Shown: positions 1-8,266 of the stretch, one piece after another
How the letters are laid out: each line of letters begins with the position of its first letter
Numbering within the stretch: the first letter of the stretch is position 1
Assembly (NCBI GenBank): GCA_024274855.1
Contig: JAJSAJ010000079.1
Location: forward strand, 1-10,696
From: Planctomycetota bacterium
GTDB lineage: Bacteria; Planctomycetota; Planctomycetia; Pirellulales; Pirellulaceae
DNA: 10,696 nucleotides
Direction of reading: 5' to 3'
The notes under the pieces: model-generated
Databases searched by the model: none
What the model was told of the DNA's origin: nothing
Seen by the model: the letters and a program-made list of their open reading frames with translations, nothing else
Made by a program: the position numbers and the translations under genes

Positions 1-169
1 GCACCAGCCGTGTCAATCGTTTCTCGCCGACTCCAATCCGCTCTGTTGGTGACGTGCCGCGACACACCGTTTTCCCCGCAACCGCCGAGCGGATCCAGAA
101 TATCAGGCTGCACCTGCCAACGATCACTGCAGTTTGTCTCAAAAACGCGAGCAGAACTCGTCCACCTCG

Positions 170-198
170 CTGACGGAGACTCACGTCTGCGCTATACT
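170..198 (+). promoter_or_regulatory. sigma70-like promoter for the 5-oxoprolinase gene
   Basis: CTGACG at 170-175 (4 of 6 matches to TTGACA) and TATACT at 193-198 (5 of 6 matches to TATAAT) are separated by exactly 17 bases. Transcription would start near 205, about 40 bases before the ATG at 247. This supports translation from 247 rather than from the in-frame GTG at position 10, which lies upstream of the promoter. Seen in sequence only; a chance match is possible. Confidence 0.45.
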
Positions 199-246
199 GG
201 ATATGGATTTTCCAGCCGATCAACCTTTAGAGCCCTTATAGCACCA

Positions 247-3200
247 ATGGAATTTTGGATTGACGTTGGCGGAACGTTTACCGACTGCATCGGCCGAATG
301 AACGATGGGCGACTGGTTCGACATAAACTACTCAGTTCGGGCGTCACAAAGGGTACGATCGGCGACGGATCAGATGCTGCCACGGTTCTCGATACCAATC
401 GAGCGACTGATCCCGACCGATTCTGGAACGGTTACCTGTTCCAGTTGCTGGACCAGGACGGAAAGCCGGCGGCAAGCTCACACATCCGCCATTTCGACCG
501 ACGTCTGGGAGCACTCCAACTAGAGTCACCATTGCCACAACCGCCCTGTGCCGGCCAGGCCTACGAACTCACGGCGGGCGAGGAAGCGCCGATTGCCGGT
601 ATTCGCTACCTGCTTGGCCTGGGCCTCACCGACCCCATTCCACCGGCAACTGTGCGACTGGGAACCACTCGGGGGACCAACGCACTGATCACGCGGCACG
701 GTGCCAAGACGGCGCTGGTCACGACACAAGGGTTCGCCGATGTGTTGCGAATCGGTTACCAGAATCGGCCTCGATTATTTGATTTGACCGTACGCAAGCG
801 TGCCCCGCTATTCACGCACGTCACGGAAATCGAGGAACGGATCACTTCTGATGGTTCTGTATTGCAGCAACTGGACCCCGCCGTTGTTCGCAGCCAGCTG
901 GCAACATTGCGCCAAAGTGGTACCGAATCACTGGCGATCTGCCTGCTGAACGCGTATGCCCACCCGTCGCACGAGCAATGGGTCGGCCGTATCGCACGCG
1001 AAGTGGGATTCGACGAAATCAGCCTGTCATCCGAGATTGTCCCGCTCATTAAGATCGTCGCACGTGGCGACACGACGGTAATGAACGCGTACCTGAACCC
1101 TGTATTACGAACCTATATCATGCGATTGCGCCAAGCCTTGGGCAACGGGCGATTACAGCTTTTGACATCGGCCGGCGGGCTGGTCGATGCGAGCCATTTC
1201 GTTGGCAAGGACAGCATTCTGTCGGGCCCGGCCGGAGGCGTCGTCGGGTTTTCACACGTTGCACAGACGGCCGGTTTCTCAAAGGCCATCGGATTCGACA
1301 TGGGTGGAACCAGTACCGATGTCTCCCGGTTCGACGGTCATTACGACCTGGAATATGAAACGGAAAAATCGGGGGTCCGCGTCGTCGCGCCGATGATGGC
1401 TATCGAAACCGTTGCGGCAGGTGGTGGGTCAATATGCCGATTCGATGGCGTGAAACTGGCTGTCGGCCCGAACAGCGCCGGCGCGAATCCCGGACCTGCC
1501 TGCTATGGCCGCGGTGGCCCACTGACGGTAACCGATATGAACCTATTCCAGGGGAAGATCCTCGCCGACCATTTCCCATTCCCCCTGAATCGTGCGGCAG
1601 TCGACTCGCAATTGCGGGCGATGTGCCGTGCAATCGCAACCGCAACAGACACTTGTTACACGCCTCACCAACTCGCTGCCGGGCTGTTGCACGTTGCCAA
1701 CGCCAACATGGTGAAGGCGATTCGCTCGATTTCGATCGCTAAAGGATGTGATCCACGCGACTATGTGCTGGTCGCTTTTGGCGGCGCGGCCGGCCAACAT
1801 GCGTGTGCAGTCGCCCGGCAGCTGGGAATCACCCAGGTACTGACCCATCCGGACTCGGGAATCCTGAGCGCCTACGGCATCGGACAAGCTCAACTGGTTC
1901 GGCATGGTGCCATTGGAATCTATCAACCGTACACCGAACAATCGGTGGCGGCCTTGGAAGGCTCTTTTCAGCAACTGGAAGAGACACTCCGTACTGAACT
2001 GCTGACTGACGGCGCCGATGAAACCCGAATCGACGTACACCGCTCAATTGACCTGCGTTATCGTGGACTCGATGCCAGCCTGACAATCGCCGCACCCGAA
2101 CAAGGCACCTATTCCGACGCCTATGCTGCCGAGCACCAGCGCATCCACGGTTATGTTCAGCCCGAACGACCGTTGGAAATTGTCGCGATCCGACTCGAAG
2201 CGGTCAGCCGAACGGTGGCGCCCCCCGAGCGACCTCGACCGGTTCACCGGCGTCGGATCGATCCGAAAGAAACACGAAACGTCTGGTTTGAGGACGCTGT
2301 ACACCTCGCTGGTGTCTACACGCGGGCAACACTAGGCCCAGGCGACCGGATTCGTGGCCCGGCTGTCATCTGCGAATCGACTTCGACGACCCTTATTGAT
2401 CCAGGCTGGATCGGCGAGGTCCTGGCTCATGAGGAATTGCTGCTAACTTTTCAAGGGGGAACGGCGAGGTCGGCCATTCCGGAATTACCAGCCGACAATC
2501 GAGCGGACCCGATTCTGCTGGAAGTGTTTAACCACCAGTTAGCCGGTATCGCCGAGCAGATGGGGATTACACTCCGCAGCACCTCAGTCAGCGTCAATGT
2601 CAAGGAACGACTCGACTTCAGTTGCGCACTGTTCACAAGCGAGGGTGACCTGGTCGTCAACGCACCACATATTCCCGTCCACTTGGGGGCAATGAGCGAA
2701 ACGGTGCGTGCGGTCCTGGCCGAGAATCCGACGATTCGGCCTGGCGACGTTTTCGTGACAAACGATCCGTACCGAGGTGGGGCCCACTTGCCCGACGTCA
2801 CCGTCGTCACTCCGGTACACGCCGAGGACACACACCAGCTGATTTTCTTCACTGCCAGCCGAGCACATCATGCGGAAATCGGCGGAATCGTACCTGGATC
2901 AATGCCTCCTTTCTCGACCAACCTTGCCGAGGAAGGTGTGCTGATCGCCAACTTCAAACTGGTCGATGCCGGCCGGCCTCGCTGGGACGCGTTACGGACC
3001 CTTCTGCGAAGTGGACCGTATCCCAGCCGTGCTATCGAGGACAATCTGGCCGACGTCGGTGCCCAACTTGCTGCAAACCAGCGAGGCGTCATCGAACTGC
3101 GGCAGATGATCGACCACTACTCACTGCCCGTCGTGACTGCTTACATGCGCCATATTCAAACGGCCGCTGAACAAAAGATGCGAACGGCACTCGAACGCTT

Positions 3201-4050
3201 GACCGATGGCAAGCATGAATTCACCGATTACATGGATTACGGATCACCGATCGCCGTCGCCGTAACCATTTCCGGAGACCGAACGACAATCGACTTCACG
3301 GGCACCAGCCCCGTTGTCAGCGGAAATCTCAACGCAAATCGAGCGATCGTGACGGCTGCGGTGATGTACTGCTTGCGCTGTCTGATTGCTGAGGATATTC
3401 CACTGAACCAAGGAGTTCTGGCTCCCGTTCGAATCGTCTTGCCGTCATGCATGCTGAATCCGCCCCGAGCGGACCGGCCCGAACGATGTGCGGCGGTCGT
3501 GGGCGGCAACGTCGAAACCTCGCAGCGAGTTGTCGACGTGATACTCGGCGCGTTGGGAGTCGCCGCGGCTAGTCAGGGGACGATGAACAATGTCATGTTC
3601 GGCAATGAGACGTTCGGTTACTACGAAACAATTTGCGGCGGTGCCGGGGCGACACCCCAGTCCGACGGGGCGGATGCCGTGCACACGCATATGACGAATA
3701 CCAGGCTCACCGATCCGGAAGTCTTGGAGCTTCGTTACCCGGTCCGCGTACGCGAGTTTTCCATCCGCCGTGGATCGGGCGGCAAGGGATGGCGAACTGG
3801 CGGCGATGGCGTCATCCGGCAAATCGAGTTCCTCGCGGACCTGAACCTGTCAATTCTGTCCCAACGCCGTGGGCCCTATCCGCCGTTCGGAATCACCGGC
3901 GGTCCGCCGGGTGCGTTGGGCCGAAACCGATTGATCCATGCCGACGGATCGGTCCAAATACTCGGCGGACTCGCACAGCAGGGCGTTCATGCGGGAGACC
4001 GACTGATCCTTGAAACGCCCGGTGGCGGCGCGGTGGGAAACAAGCATTAA
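247..4050 (+). CDS. 5-oxoprolinase / hydantoinase, fused HyuA-HyuB type
   Basis: Encodes 1267 residues from the ATG at 247, a usual length for single-chain ATP-dependent 5-oxoprolinase. That cytosolic enzyme hydrolyses 5-oxoproline to glutamate in glutathione or pyroglutamate salvage. The HyuA-like half begins with MEFWIDVGGTFTD (residues 1-13), the N-terminal nucleotide-binding signature. GTTRGTNAL follows at about 139-147, and a second phosphate-binding motif DMGGTSTD at about 351-358. The HyuB-like half begins near residue 752 and contains NDPYRGGAHLPD at 839-850. The protein ends in the typical ETPGGGAVG tail, so it is complete. The frame stays open upstream to a GTG at 10, but those 79 codons lack family similarity and precede a promoter at 170-198. 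I see no clear Shine-Dalgarno site before 247. The methyltransferase-like gene starts 34 bases after the stop. Substrate is inferred: hydantoinases and acetone carboxylase subunits share the fold, but the fused layout favours oxoprolinase. Confidence 0.93.
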   Translation: MEFWIDVGGTFTDCIGRMNDGRLVRHKLLSSGVTKGTIGDGSDAATVLDTNRATDPDRFWNGYLFQLLDQDGKPAASSHIRHFDRRLGALQLESPLPQPPCAGQAYELTAGEEAPIAGIRYLLGLGLTDPIPPATVRLGTTRGTNALITRHGAKTALVTTQGFADVLRIGYQNRPRLFDLTVRKRAPLFTHVTEIEERITSDGSVLQQLDPAVVRSQLATLRQSGTESLAICLLNAYAHPSHEQWVGRIAREVGFDEISLSSEIVPLIKIVARGDTTVMNAYLNPVLRTYIMRLRQALGNGRLQLLTSAGGLVDASHFVGKDSILSGPAGGVVGFSHVAQTAGFSKAIGFDMGGTSTDVSRFDGHYDLEYETEKSGVRVVAPMMAIETVAAGGGSICRFDGVKLAVGPNSAGANPGPACYGRGGPLTVTDMNLFQGKILADHFPFPLNRAAVDSQLRAMCRAIATATDTCYTPHQLAAGLLHVANANMVKAIRSISIAKGCDPRDYVLVAFGGAAGQHACAVARQLGITQVLTHPDSGILSAYGIGQAQLVRHGAIGIYQPYTEQSVAALEGSFQQLEETLRTELLTDGADETRIDVHRSIDLRYRGLDASLTIAAPEQGTYSDAYAAEHQRIHGYVQPERPLEIVAIRLEAVSRTVAPPERPRPVHRRRIDPKETRNVWFEDAVHLAGVYTRATLGPGDRIRGPAVICESTSTTLIDPGWIGEVLAHEELLLTFQGGTARSAIPELPADNRADPILLEVFNHQLAGIAEQMGITLRSTSVSVNVKERLDFSCALFTSEGDLVVNAPHIPVHLGAMSETVRAVLAENPTIRPGDVFVTNDPYRGGAHLPDVTVVTPVHAEDTHQLIFFTASRAHHAEIGGIVPGSMPPFSTNLAEEGVLIANFKLVDAGRPRWDALRTLLRSGPYPSRAIEDNLADVGAQLAANQRGVIELRQMIDHYSLPVVTAYMRHIQTAAEQKMRTALERLTDGKHEFTDYMDYGSPIAVAVTISGDRTTIDFTGTSPVVSGNLNANRAIVTAAVMYCLRCLIAEDIPLNQGVLAPVRIVLPSCMLNPPRADRPERCAAVVGGNVETSQRVVDVILGALGVAAASQGTMNNVMFGNETFGYYETICGGAGATPQSDGADAVHTHMTNTRLTDPEVLELRYPVRVREFSIRRGSGGKGWRTGGDGVIRQIEFLADLNLSILSQRRGPYPPFGITGGPPGALGRNRLIHADGSVQILGGLAQQGVHAGDRLILETPGGGAVGNKH

Positions 4051-4084
4051 CCGCCAACTGGCCAATGCAATGGGTTTCAGACGT

Positions 4085-5080
4085 ATGGACCAATTCAGCT
4101 TACAAACGTTTCATGAAGTATGCCGGCAGATCGACTTTCGAACACCGTTAGTTGGGTTGCTGGGCGAGTTTCAGCGTGGTGCGATCGCTGATGTCGACCG
4201 TCTCCAGGAAACACTCGCTGTGGAAACTCACTTGGGAGTGTTGGCGGAGGCATGGGACTCGGTGCTGCCCGGTTTTCCTGCTTGCCCATGGAAACGCCGT
4301 ACACTCACATGGGAGTATCACCGTGGGGCCCGCGATGCCTATCTGAAGCAGCTTATTGCCGACATTGTCCCCGCAAACGTCGGCCCTCGCCGATTGATCG
4401 TTAACCCGGCGGCCGTGTTCGGGCGGCATGCACGTGCGTTGGCCAAATCACTGCCCGAATTCGACGTCATCGGCAGCGACATTGAGCCAAAATGGAATCG
4501 TCTGTATCAGTTTGTGAACTTTTGGAGATACCACAACCTGACGAACTACCAATTCGTGCAGGAGGATATTTTCAATCCGGACGCACGGCGCCTGCCTGCG
4601 ACCATCGCCTTTTGGGGCGCATGTGGCTCGGTTACCGATGGATGCATCGACTGTGCCATCGCAACGAACACTCCCTTTCTGATCTGTCGATCCTGTTGCC
4701 ATGACAACATCGGCGGGAATACCCATGTCGTGCGACGTCCCGGTGCACTCAACAGATTTTTTGTCTTGAAGAACCGTCTTTTGTTGAAGGAACAGCTGCA
4801 ACAGACTGGCGCTTATTTCTGTAATCGCTATGGCAAGAGTGCCTATCCAAGGAGCCAAGCGGCGCGAGATTTGGTCAGCAGCGATACGCTCATCGCCGTT
4901 GCTCAAAACAGTGTGGATAGTGACATTTGCCGGAGCCTGATCGATCTGGATCGCTGTCTATATTTGCAAGAACACGGTTACGATGTGGTCTACCGCGAAG
5001 AGCTTTTCTTCGCCCATAAACGAGACCTCAACGGCGGTTGCCGGCACACCACTGGTCCTCGAAGGCCGTGCTGTGAGTAG
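4085..5080 (+). CDS. SAM-dependent methyltransferase-like protein
   Basis: Encodes 331 residues from the ATG at 4085. Possible in-frame starts also lie at 4070 (336 residues) and 4010 (356 residues, overlapping the oxoprolinase by 41 bases). None has a clear ribosome binding site, so the start is uncertain. A Rossmann-type motif I region covers roughly residues 103-135: RRLIVNPAAVFGRHARAL, then a strand ending in VIGSDIEP, where the acidic residue would hold the SAM ribose. EDIFNPD (about 160-166) fits the next acidic loop. FWGACGSVTDGCID (about 176-189) leads into a strand ending RSCCHDNIGG (202-211). A Cys-Cys-His cluster at this place recalls Trm13/METTL25-like (Methyltransf_32) proteins, but the assignment is from motif memory. 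The usual glycine-rich loop of motif I is poor (NPAAVFGRH). Substrate unknown. The short gap to the oxoprolinase suggests co-transcription. Confidence 0.6.
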   Translation: MDQFSLQTFHEVCRQIDFRTPLVGLLGEFQRGAIADVDRLQETLAVETHLGVLAEAWDSVLPGFPACPWKRRTLTWEYHRGARDAYLKQLIADIVPANVGPRRLIVNPAAVFGRHARALAKSLPEFDVIGSDIEPKWNRLYQFVNFWRYHNLTNYQFVQEDIFNPDARRLPATIAFWGACGSVTDGCIDCAIATNTPFLICRSCCHDNIGGNTHVVRRPGALNRFFVLKNRLLLKEQLQQTGAYFCNRYGKSAYPRSQAARDLVSSDTLIAVAQNSVDSDICRSLIDLDRCLYLQEHGYDVVYREELFFAHKRDLNGGCRHTTGPRRPCCE

Positions 5081-5827
5081 TGAGTAGGGTGTCAAGATCG
5101 CCGCCGAACTCTTGCCATCATCCACCTTGGCAGCGGCGAGCGCCGGCACACCAGAATCCTGGCCAGTTGACTGGACTGCGTGCCGACCGGCGGTCGTTGA
5201 TTTGCGAAAGACATGCCGAAGACTGTACCCTCATCGGTGGAGGCATAGAAAGCGTCCCTCTGGCTGGGCGTCGTTGGGACGATTTCGGTAGAAGAGGTCA
5301 TGGTGGACCGGAAAGCTCGCGTCGTCCTCAACAAGAACAACAGTCATTGATACGCCGCTGCTTAGCCGTCCAAAAATGGCTACGCGAATGAACAACTGTA
5401 CACCTACCACGATTCATGCGCGGCTTGCGCGGCGTGGAGGTCATCGCGCCGCTGGTTGTACAGGTCAACAGCCGCCTGCCGGTCTGTTACGTACCCAGAA
5501 TAATACCGCTTGCCCCCGATCTTTTTGTACAAGCGGCCGCTGGGAGGGTCATTGCTGAGCGGAAAATCCGGATACGGCTTCTGCCAGCCACATTGTCCGC
5601 AGCAGACTTACGGCCCCTTTCCGCGTCATTGCCGATGAAATATACTTGGCCATTGTCACTCACGTCCGCGCCACGGGATCACTGGGGGGCACTGACAGCC
5701 TCCGTGCTGTTCGGCGGGCGTTTTGTCTTTGGCAAATTAGGCTAACGCGTGTCAAGCATTGCCACCACATAATGGCCGAAGCGGGTGCGAAGACAAAAAA
5801 ACAAAAACGCAGGCACAGAACAACCTT
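5081..5827. other. Intergenic stretch with no intact gene; tRNA-flanking scar region
   Basis: About 750 bases between the methyltransferase-like gene and the tRNA. Short open frames exist on both strands, but apart from the integrase-like remnant at 5404-5607 none reads like a conserved protein or has a convincing start. Part 5081-5403 carries no frame I recognise. Part 5608-5827 contains only a possible -10 box for the tRNA (CATAAT at 5768-5773, no good -35) and an A-rich tract at about 5793-5808. Gene-poor debris beside a tRNA insertion site fits repeated integration and loss of mobile elements (inference). Confidence 0.55.
5404..5607 (-). pseudogene. Remnant of an integrase N-terminal region (planctomycete type)
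   Basis: A 67-codon - strand frame runs from just after a TAA (5608-5610) to a TAG (5404-5406). It has no ATG or GTG start. The translation contains KPYPDFPLSNDPPSGRLYKK followed by IGGKRYYSGYVTDRQAAVDL and ends with YNQRRDDLHAAQAAHESW. The pattern KPYPDFPL, KKI-GK-YY-G and DDLHA strongly recalls the first 60 or so residues of tyrosine-type integrases common in planctomycetes. No core-binding or catalytic domain follows: the next 300 bases on this strand have stops in this frame and nothing recognisable in the others. Upstream, a different frame (GTG near 5661, reading VSDNGQVYFIGNDAERG) might be the former N-terminus displaced by a frameshift; this is weak. The alternative is a small intact protein with a non-standard start. 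Similarity is judged from memory. Confidence 0.5.
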
Positions 5828-5901
5828 GGCGGAGTAGCTCAGTTGGTTAGAGCAGCGGAATCATAATCCGCGTGTCGGGGGTTCGAATCCCTCCTCCGCT
5901 A
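5828..5901 (+). tRNA. tRNA-Met (anticodon CAU)
   Basis: A complete cloverleaf folds by eye. The acceptor stem is GGCGGAG (5828-5834) with CTCCGCT (5894-5900), including one G-U pair at the end. The D arm is 5837-5853. The anticodon stem GCGGA/TCCGC (5855-5859, 5867-5871) holds a loop with CAT at 5862-5864. The variable loop is 5872-5876 and the T arm 5877-5893 with TTCGAAT. The discriminator is A at 5901 and CCA is not encoded. The anticodon stem lacks the GGG/CCC pairs of initiators, so this is elongator Met; a CAU tRNA-Ile2 (lysidine-modified) cannot be fully excluded. The integrase stop codon lies in the D arm of this gene on the opposite strand, and the 3' half is the likely element attachment site. 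Confidence 0.93.
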
Positions 5902-7307
5902 CTATCGCAGTCCATCGCACTGCGTCGCACACAATCGCCCAAGTCCGCAATCTGTAAAGGCTTGGGCGTTTCCTCTTGCGCATCGTCACCGCGCCGCCCA
6001 TCGCACCCGCTCGCATTCTGCCGCCCAGTTTCGCGTCCTGCGCGCTGCGCCTGGCGCTGCGCGCTTTTTGGCATGTTTCCGATCGCACTGTCCGTTCCGG
6101 TCGCCCGCAGGGCTTCCGGAGGATCGACCAACATTTGCCGCATCCGGGCTACTGCATCGGCTTCCTGTCCGGGAAACAGATGCCCGTAGGTGTCCATCGT
6201 CAATGTGATGGACTGGTGCCGCATCACTTGCTGTACCACCTTCGGGTGAGCGCCCGTCATCGCCAGCCATGCGCCACACGTGTGCCGTAGGCAATGAAAG
6301 TCGCTTATCTCGCCTTCATGGTTGGTGTCGGCCAAGAAGTCGCTTTGCCCCCGTTGGGCGTATTCCTGGGGATCGTCCTTTGCGTCGGCCAGCCATTGCT
6401 TGCGGGCCTCGGCCAGATCATCCCGCAACATACGAGCCAAATTCGATTCGTGGGGTAGACTGAATACCGGGGCCTTGGGTGCTTTGGTTGCGATGTGGGC
6501 TTTCAGGTCCACCGCCAGTTCCGGCTGGATGTACTGCTGAGCGTCTTTCCGGTTCTTCGTCGCCCCCGCTTTGCAAGTGATATAGGGGGGGTCGGAATCG
6601 AAGTACAATCGGCCTCGGGTCAGGCTTCGCAATTCGTTCGACCGCAGCCCGGTTTGGATCGCCGTGCGGTACAGCAGCAGCCGCTCGCTGCCCATCATAC
6701 CGTATCGCACTGGGCCGGCTTCGGTCGCGGTTTCCAACAGCCACCACTCCTCGGGCAGCAGTATTCGCCGTTCGCGTCGTCGGTCGGCCTTAGGGTTCGG
6801 TTTCTTCACCGATGCCAAGGGATCGCGAGGAAGCTTGTGATGCTCGGTCAACCATTTGGTAAATGCCTTGATCGCGTTCAGGTGCGCTTGGATCGTACGT
6901 GCCGCTCGCCCTTCATCCCTCAACTTGCCGACGTAGCGATTCACGCCATCAGCATCTATGTCCGCTGCCATTTTGAACTCCGCGTGCTCTGCAACCCACC
7001 GGATGAATCGCAGGGTGCTTACGATGTGCTTATCCGTGCGGTTTGCTGCCCGCATCTTGCTTTCGAAATCGGTTAGGTGCAATTCGATGGACCGTTGCGA
7101 CTCTTTGCTGATCGCGTCTAGCGTCGGGTCGATCACGCCATCGCGCCGCAGGGCCGCGTCGGCCTCATGCTTGCGTGCGATGCGAGTCGCCGTTGCCTTA
7201 TCGGTCGTGCGGGTGCATTTCGTCTTACGTCTTCCCTGATGGTCAGACCACGATGCAATCCAATTGCCCTTCGCCCGCTTTCCTCCTCGCTTATACACGG
7301 ATGCCAT
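5847..7307 (-). CDS. Tyrosine recombinase / phage-type integrase
   Basis: Encodes 486 residues from the ATG at 7307, which has a GAAGG site 7 bases upstream. An in-frame GTG at 7340 would add 11 residues but lacks such a site. The enzyme integrates and excises the element by site-specific recombination. The order is: basic N-terminal arm-binding region (about 1-60), core-binding SAM-like domain (about 70-155), and catalytic domain (about 180-385). Catalytic residues are visible: Arg222 in TGLRSNEL, Lys251 (or Lys246) in CKAGATKNRK, His338 and Arg341 in FHCLRHT, His364 in MRHQS, and nucleophile Tyr374 in MDTYGHLF. The pocket looks complete, so the enzyme should be active. Residues 386-486 form a low-complexity tail. 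The last 17 residues, SGGGIRTPDTRIMIPLL, are the antisense reading of tRNA-Met, and the stop (5847-5849) lies in its D arm. The neighbouring primase is on the same strand, 155 bases upstream. Confidence 0.95.
   Translation of the reverse strand: MASVYKRGGKRAKGNWIASWSDHQGRRKTKCTRTTDKATATRIARKHEADAALRRDGVIDPTLDAISKESQRSIELHLTDFESKMRAANRTDKHIVSTLRFIRWVAEHAEFKMAADIDADGVNRYVGKLRDEGRAARTIQAHLNAIKAFTKWLTEHHKLPRDPLASVKKPNPKADRRRERRILLPEEWWLLETATEAGPVRYGMMGSERLLLYRTAIQTGLRSNELRSLTRGRLYFDSDPPYITCKAGATKNRKDAQQYIQPELAVDLKAHIATKAPKAPVFSLPHESNLARMLRDDLAEARKQWLADAKDDPQEYAQRGQSDFLADTNHEGEISDFHCLRHTCGAWLAMTGAHPKVVQQVMRHQSITLTMDTYGHLFPGQEADAVARMRQMLVDPPEALRATGTDSAIGNMPKSAQRQAQRAGRETGRQNASGCDGRRGDDAQEETPKPLQIADLGDCVRRSAMDCDSSGGGIRTPDTRIMIPLL
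5862..5901. repeat. Probable attL: tRNA 3' part at the element's left border
   Basis: Tyrosine integrases of islands and satellites commonly recombine in the anticodon-to-3' part of a tRNA and leave the tRNA intact. Here the integrase abuts the tRNA 3' end and the mobile genes all lie on the 3' side. The exact core cannot be set because the matching attR copy is not in the window; the range given is the anticodon to the discriminator base. I looked for a second copy of the GTTCGAATCCCTCC segment elsewhere in the window and found none. Confidence 0.5.
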
Positions 7308-7462
7308 CGTCAGCCTTCGCGTCTGAGATTTCTTCAACACATACTATGCGTACCGTGACCACCTTCACGTCACCACACTACGCACGGCTTCTTCCCGCAG
7401 CAAGCAAAACCGACTTTACTTCCAAGATCTCGCGAGTAGGCATGACACAGGCCTTGCGCTCA

Positions 7463-8224
7463 CTACTTTCTCAGGTCGCCATCAGCGGCGATGGAAGATT
7501 CGGCGTCGACACAACGTCCGTTTTCGTCGGGTTTGGCGCTGGTTGTGTCAACGCCGGTTGAGCCAAACAGGACGAAAGCACGCGTGGGTCGCCCTCCTTG
7601 GCCGGATCTAGGCCGCGTCACCCACTGTCCCAGCTTTGTCCGTACCAGCTCCACCAACGCAGCTTCAGCATCCTCAGCAGTGGACCACTGACGCGATGAT
7701 CGCATAAGCTCGCGGGGTGTCACTGATCCACCTTTCCGGTCAATCAGCTCGATTAACCGCCGACGTGCGCGTGCCTCATCACTTTCCTCCAGAATCGAAT
7801 AGATTCGCACGATCTCCTGACCAAACCACCGGGCTAAACGAACGCCTGCCTCAATGCTTGATCGGTCAATCGCATCGGGCGTTTCCAGACTGGGATCGTC
7901 GGCTGCCCACCTTGCAAGGTGAAAAACCAGTGCGAAACGTGCCGCGTATCCTTCCAGCTTGGACCACATTGCCGATAGGTCACCGGATAGCCCGACTTGT
8001 TCCTGGGCGTGCGCGTTGAAGAACGTCACCCAGGCGATTTTCGCGGCGGGCGAGAGGCCGATTACGACGGGTCGCACTTCGCCGTCATCGCCAGTTGACG
8101 ACTGCAATCCGTAGAGTCGGTCGAATAGGTCGGCTATCGCGGTTTCCATGCACGGATCAATATCCGTGTCCGTCCACTTCTTCGGTTGCCGTGGCGGATG
8201 CGCCAACAGCAGTCGTGCAGCCAA
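7463..8224 (-). CDS. C-terminal half of DUF3987 primase/helicase, after an in-frame amber codon
   Basis: This frame is the direct continuation of the CHC2/TOPRIM protein upstream, cut off by a TAG at 8267-8269. After the TAG the 14 codons ILRRSLRQQYRENG lead straight into LAARLLLAHPPR, which fits the DUF3987 sequence expected after GGIQ. The coordinates start at a TTG (8224), the first usable start after the stop, but no ribosome binding site is clear; the first in-frame ATG is at 8149. From the TTG the piece has 253 residues. The conserved segment KLEGYAARFALVFHL lies at about 89-103, and a winged-helix-like tail at about 150-220 includes ARRRLIELIDRKGG. There is no further stop or frameshift across 250 codons. 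Either this is a recently broken gene, or the second half is made by readthrough or reinitiation. It ends in a TAG itself. Confidence 0.75.
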   Translation of the reverse strand: MAARLLLAHPPRQPKKWTDTDIDPCMETAIADLFDRLYGLQSSTGDDGEVRPVVIGLSPAAKIAWVTFFNAHAQEQVGLSGDLSAMWSKLEGYAARFALVFHLARWAADDPSLETPDAIDRSSIEAGVRLARWFGQEIVRIYSILEESDEARARRRLIELIDRKGGSVTPRELMRSSRQWSTAEDAEAALVELVRTKLGQWVTRPRSGQGGRPTRAFVLFGSTGVDTTSAKPDENGRCVDAESSIAADGDLRK

Positions 8225-8266
8225 CCCGTTCTCGCGATACTGTTGCCGAAGAGAACGCCGCAGTAT

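Noticed and set aside
5073..5087. Tandem GTGAGTA repeat at the end of the methyltransferase-like gene
   Set aside because: Only two 7-base copies; easily chance, with no sign of an insertion-sequence target duplication.
5092..5391. Open frames of 80-100 codons on both strands after the methyltransferase-like gene
   Set aside because: Arg/Ser/Pro-rich translations typical of GC-rich non-coding frames, no ribosome binding site and no recognisable motif.
5416..5745. A + strand frame of 109 codons (MRGLRGVEVIAPLV...)
   Set aside because: It is antisense to the integrase remnant, which reads far more like a real protein.
5861..6294. Frames of 75-105 codons overlapping the 3' part of the integrase gene, one ending GFEPPTRGL
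   Set aside because: Other-frame shadows of the integrase; the GFEPPTRGL-like end is again an antisense tRNA translation, not a protein signature.
6495..7076. A + strand frame of 193 codons inside the integrase gene
   Set aside because: It lies fully antisense to a gene with a complete set of recombinase catalytic residues and has no motif of its own.
7355..7373. GTGAC-N9-GTCAC inverted repeat upstream of the integrase as an operator
   Set aside because: Five-base arms are expected by chance in a window this size, and there are no further copies.
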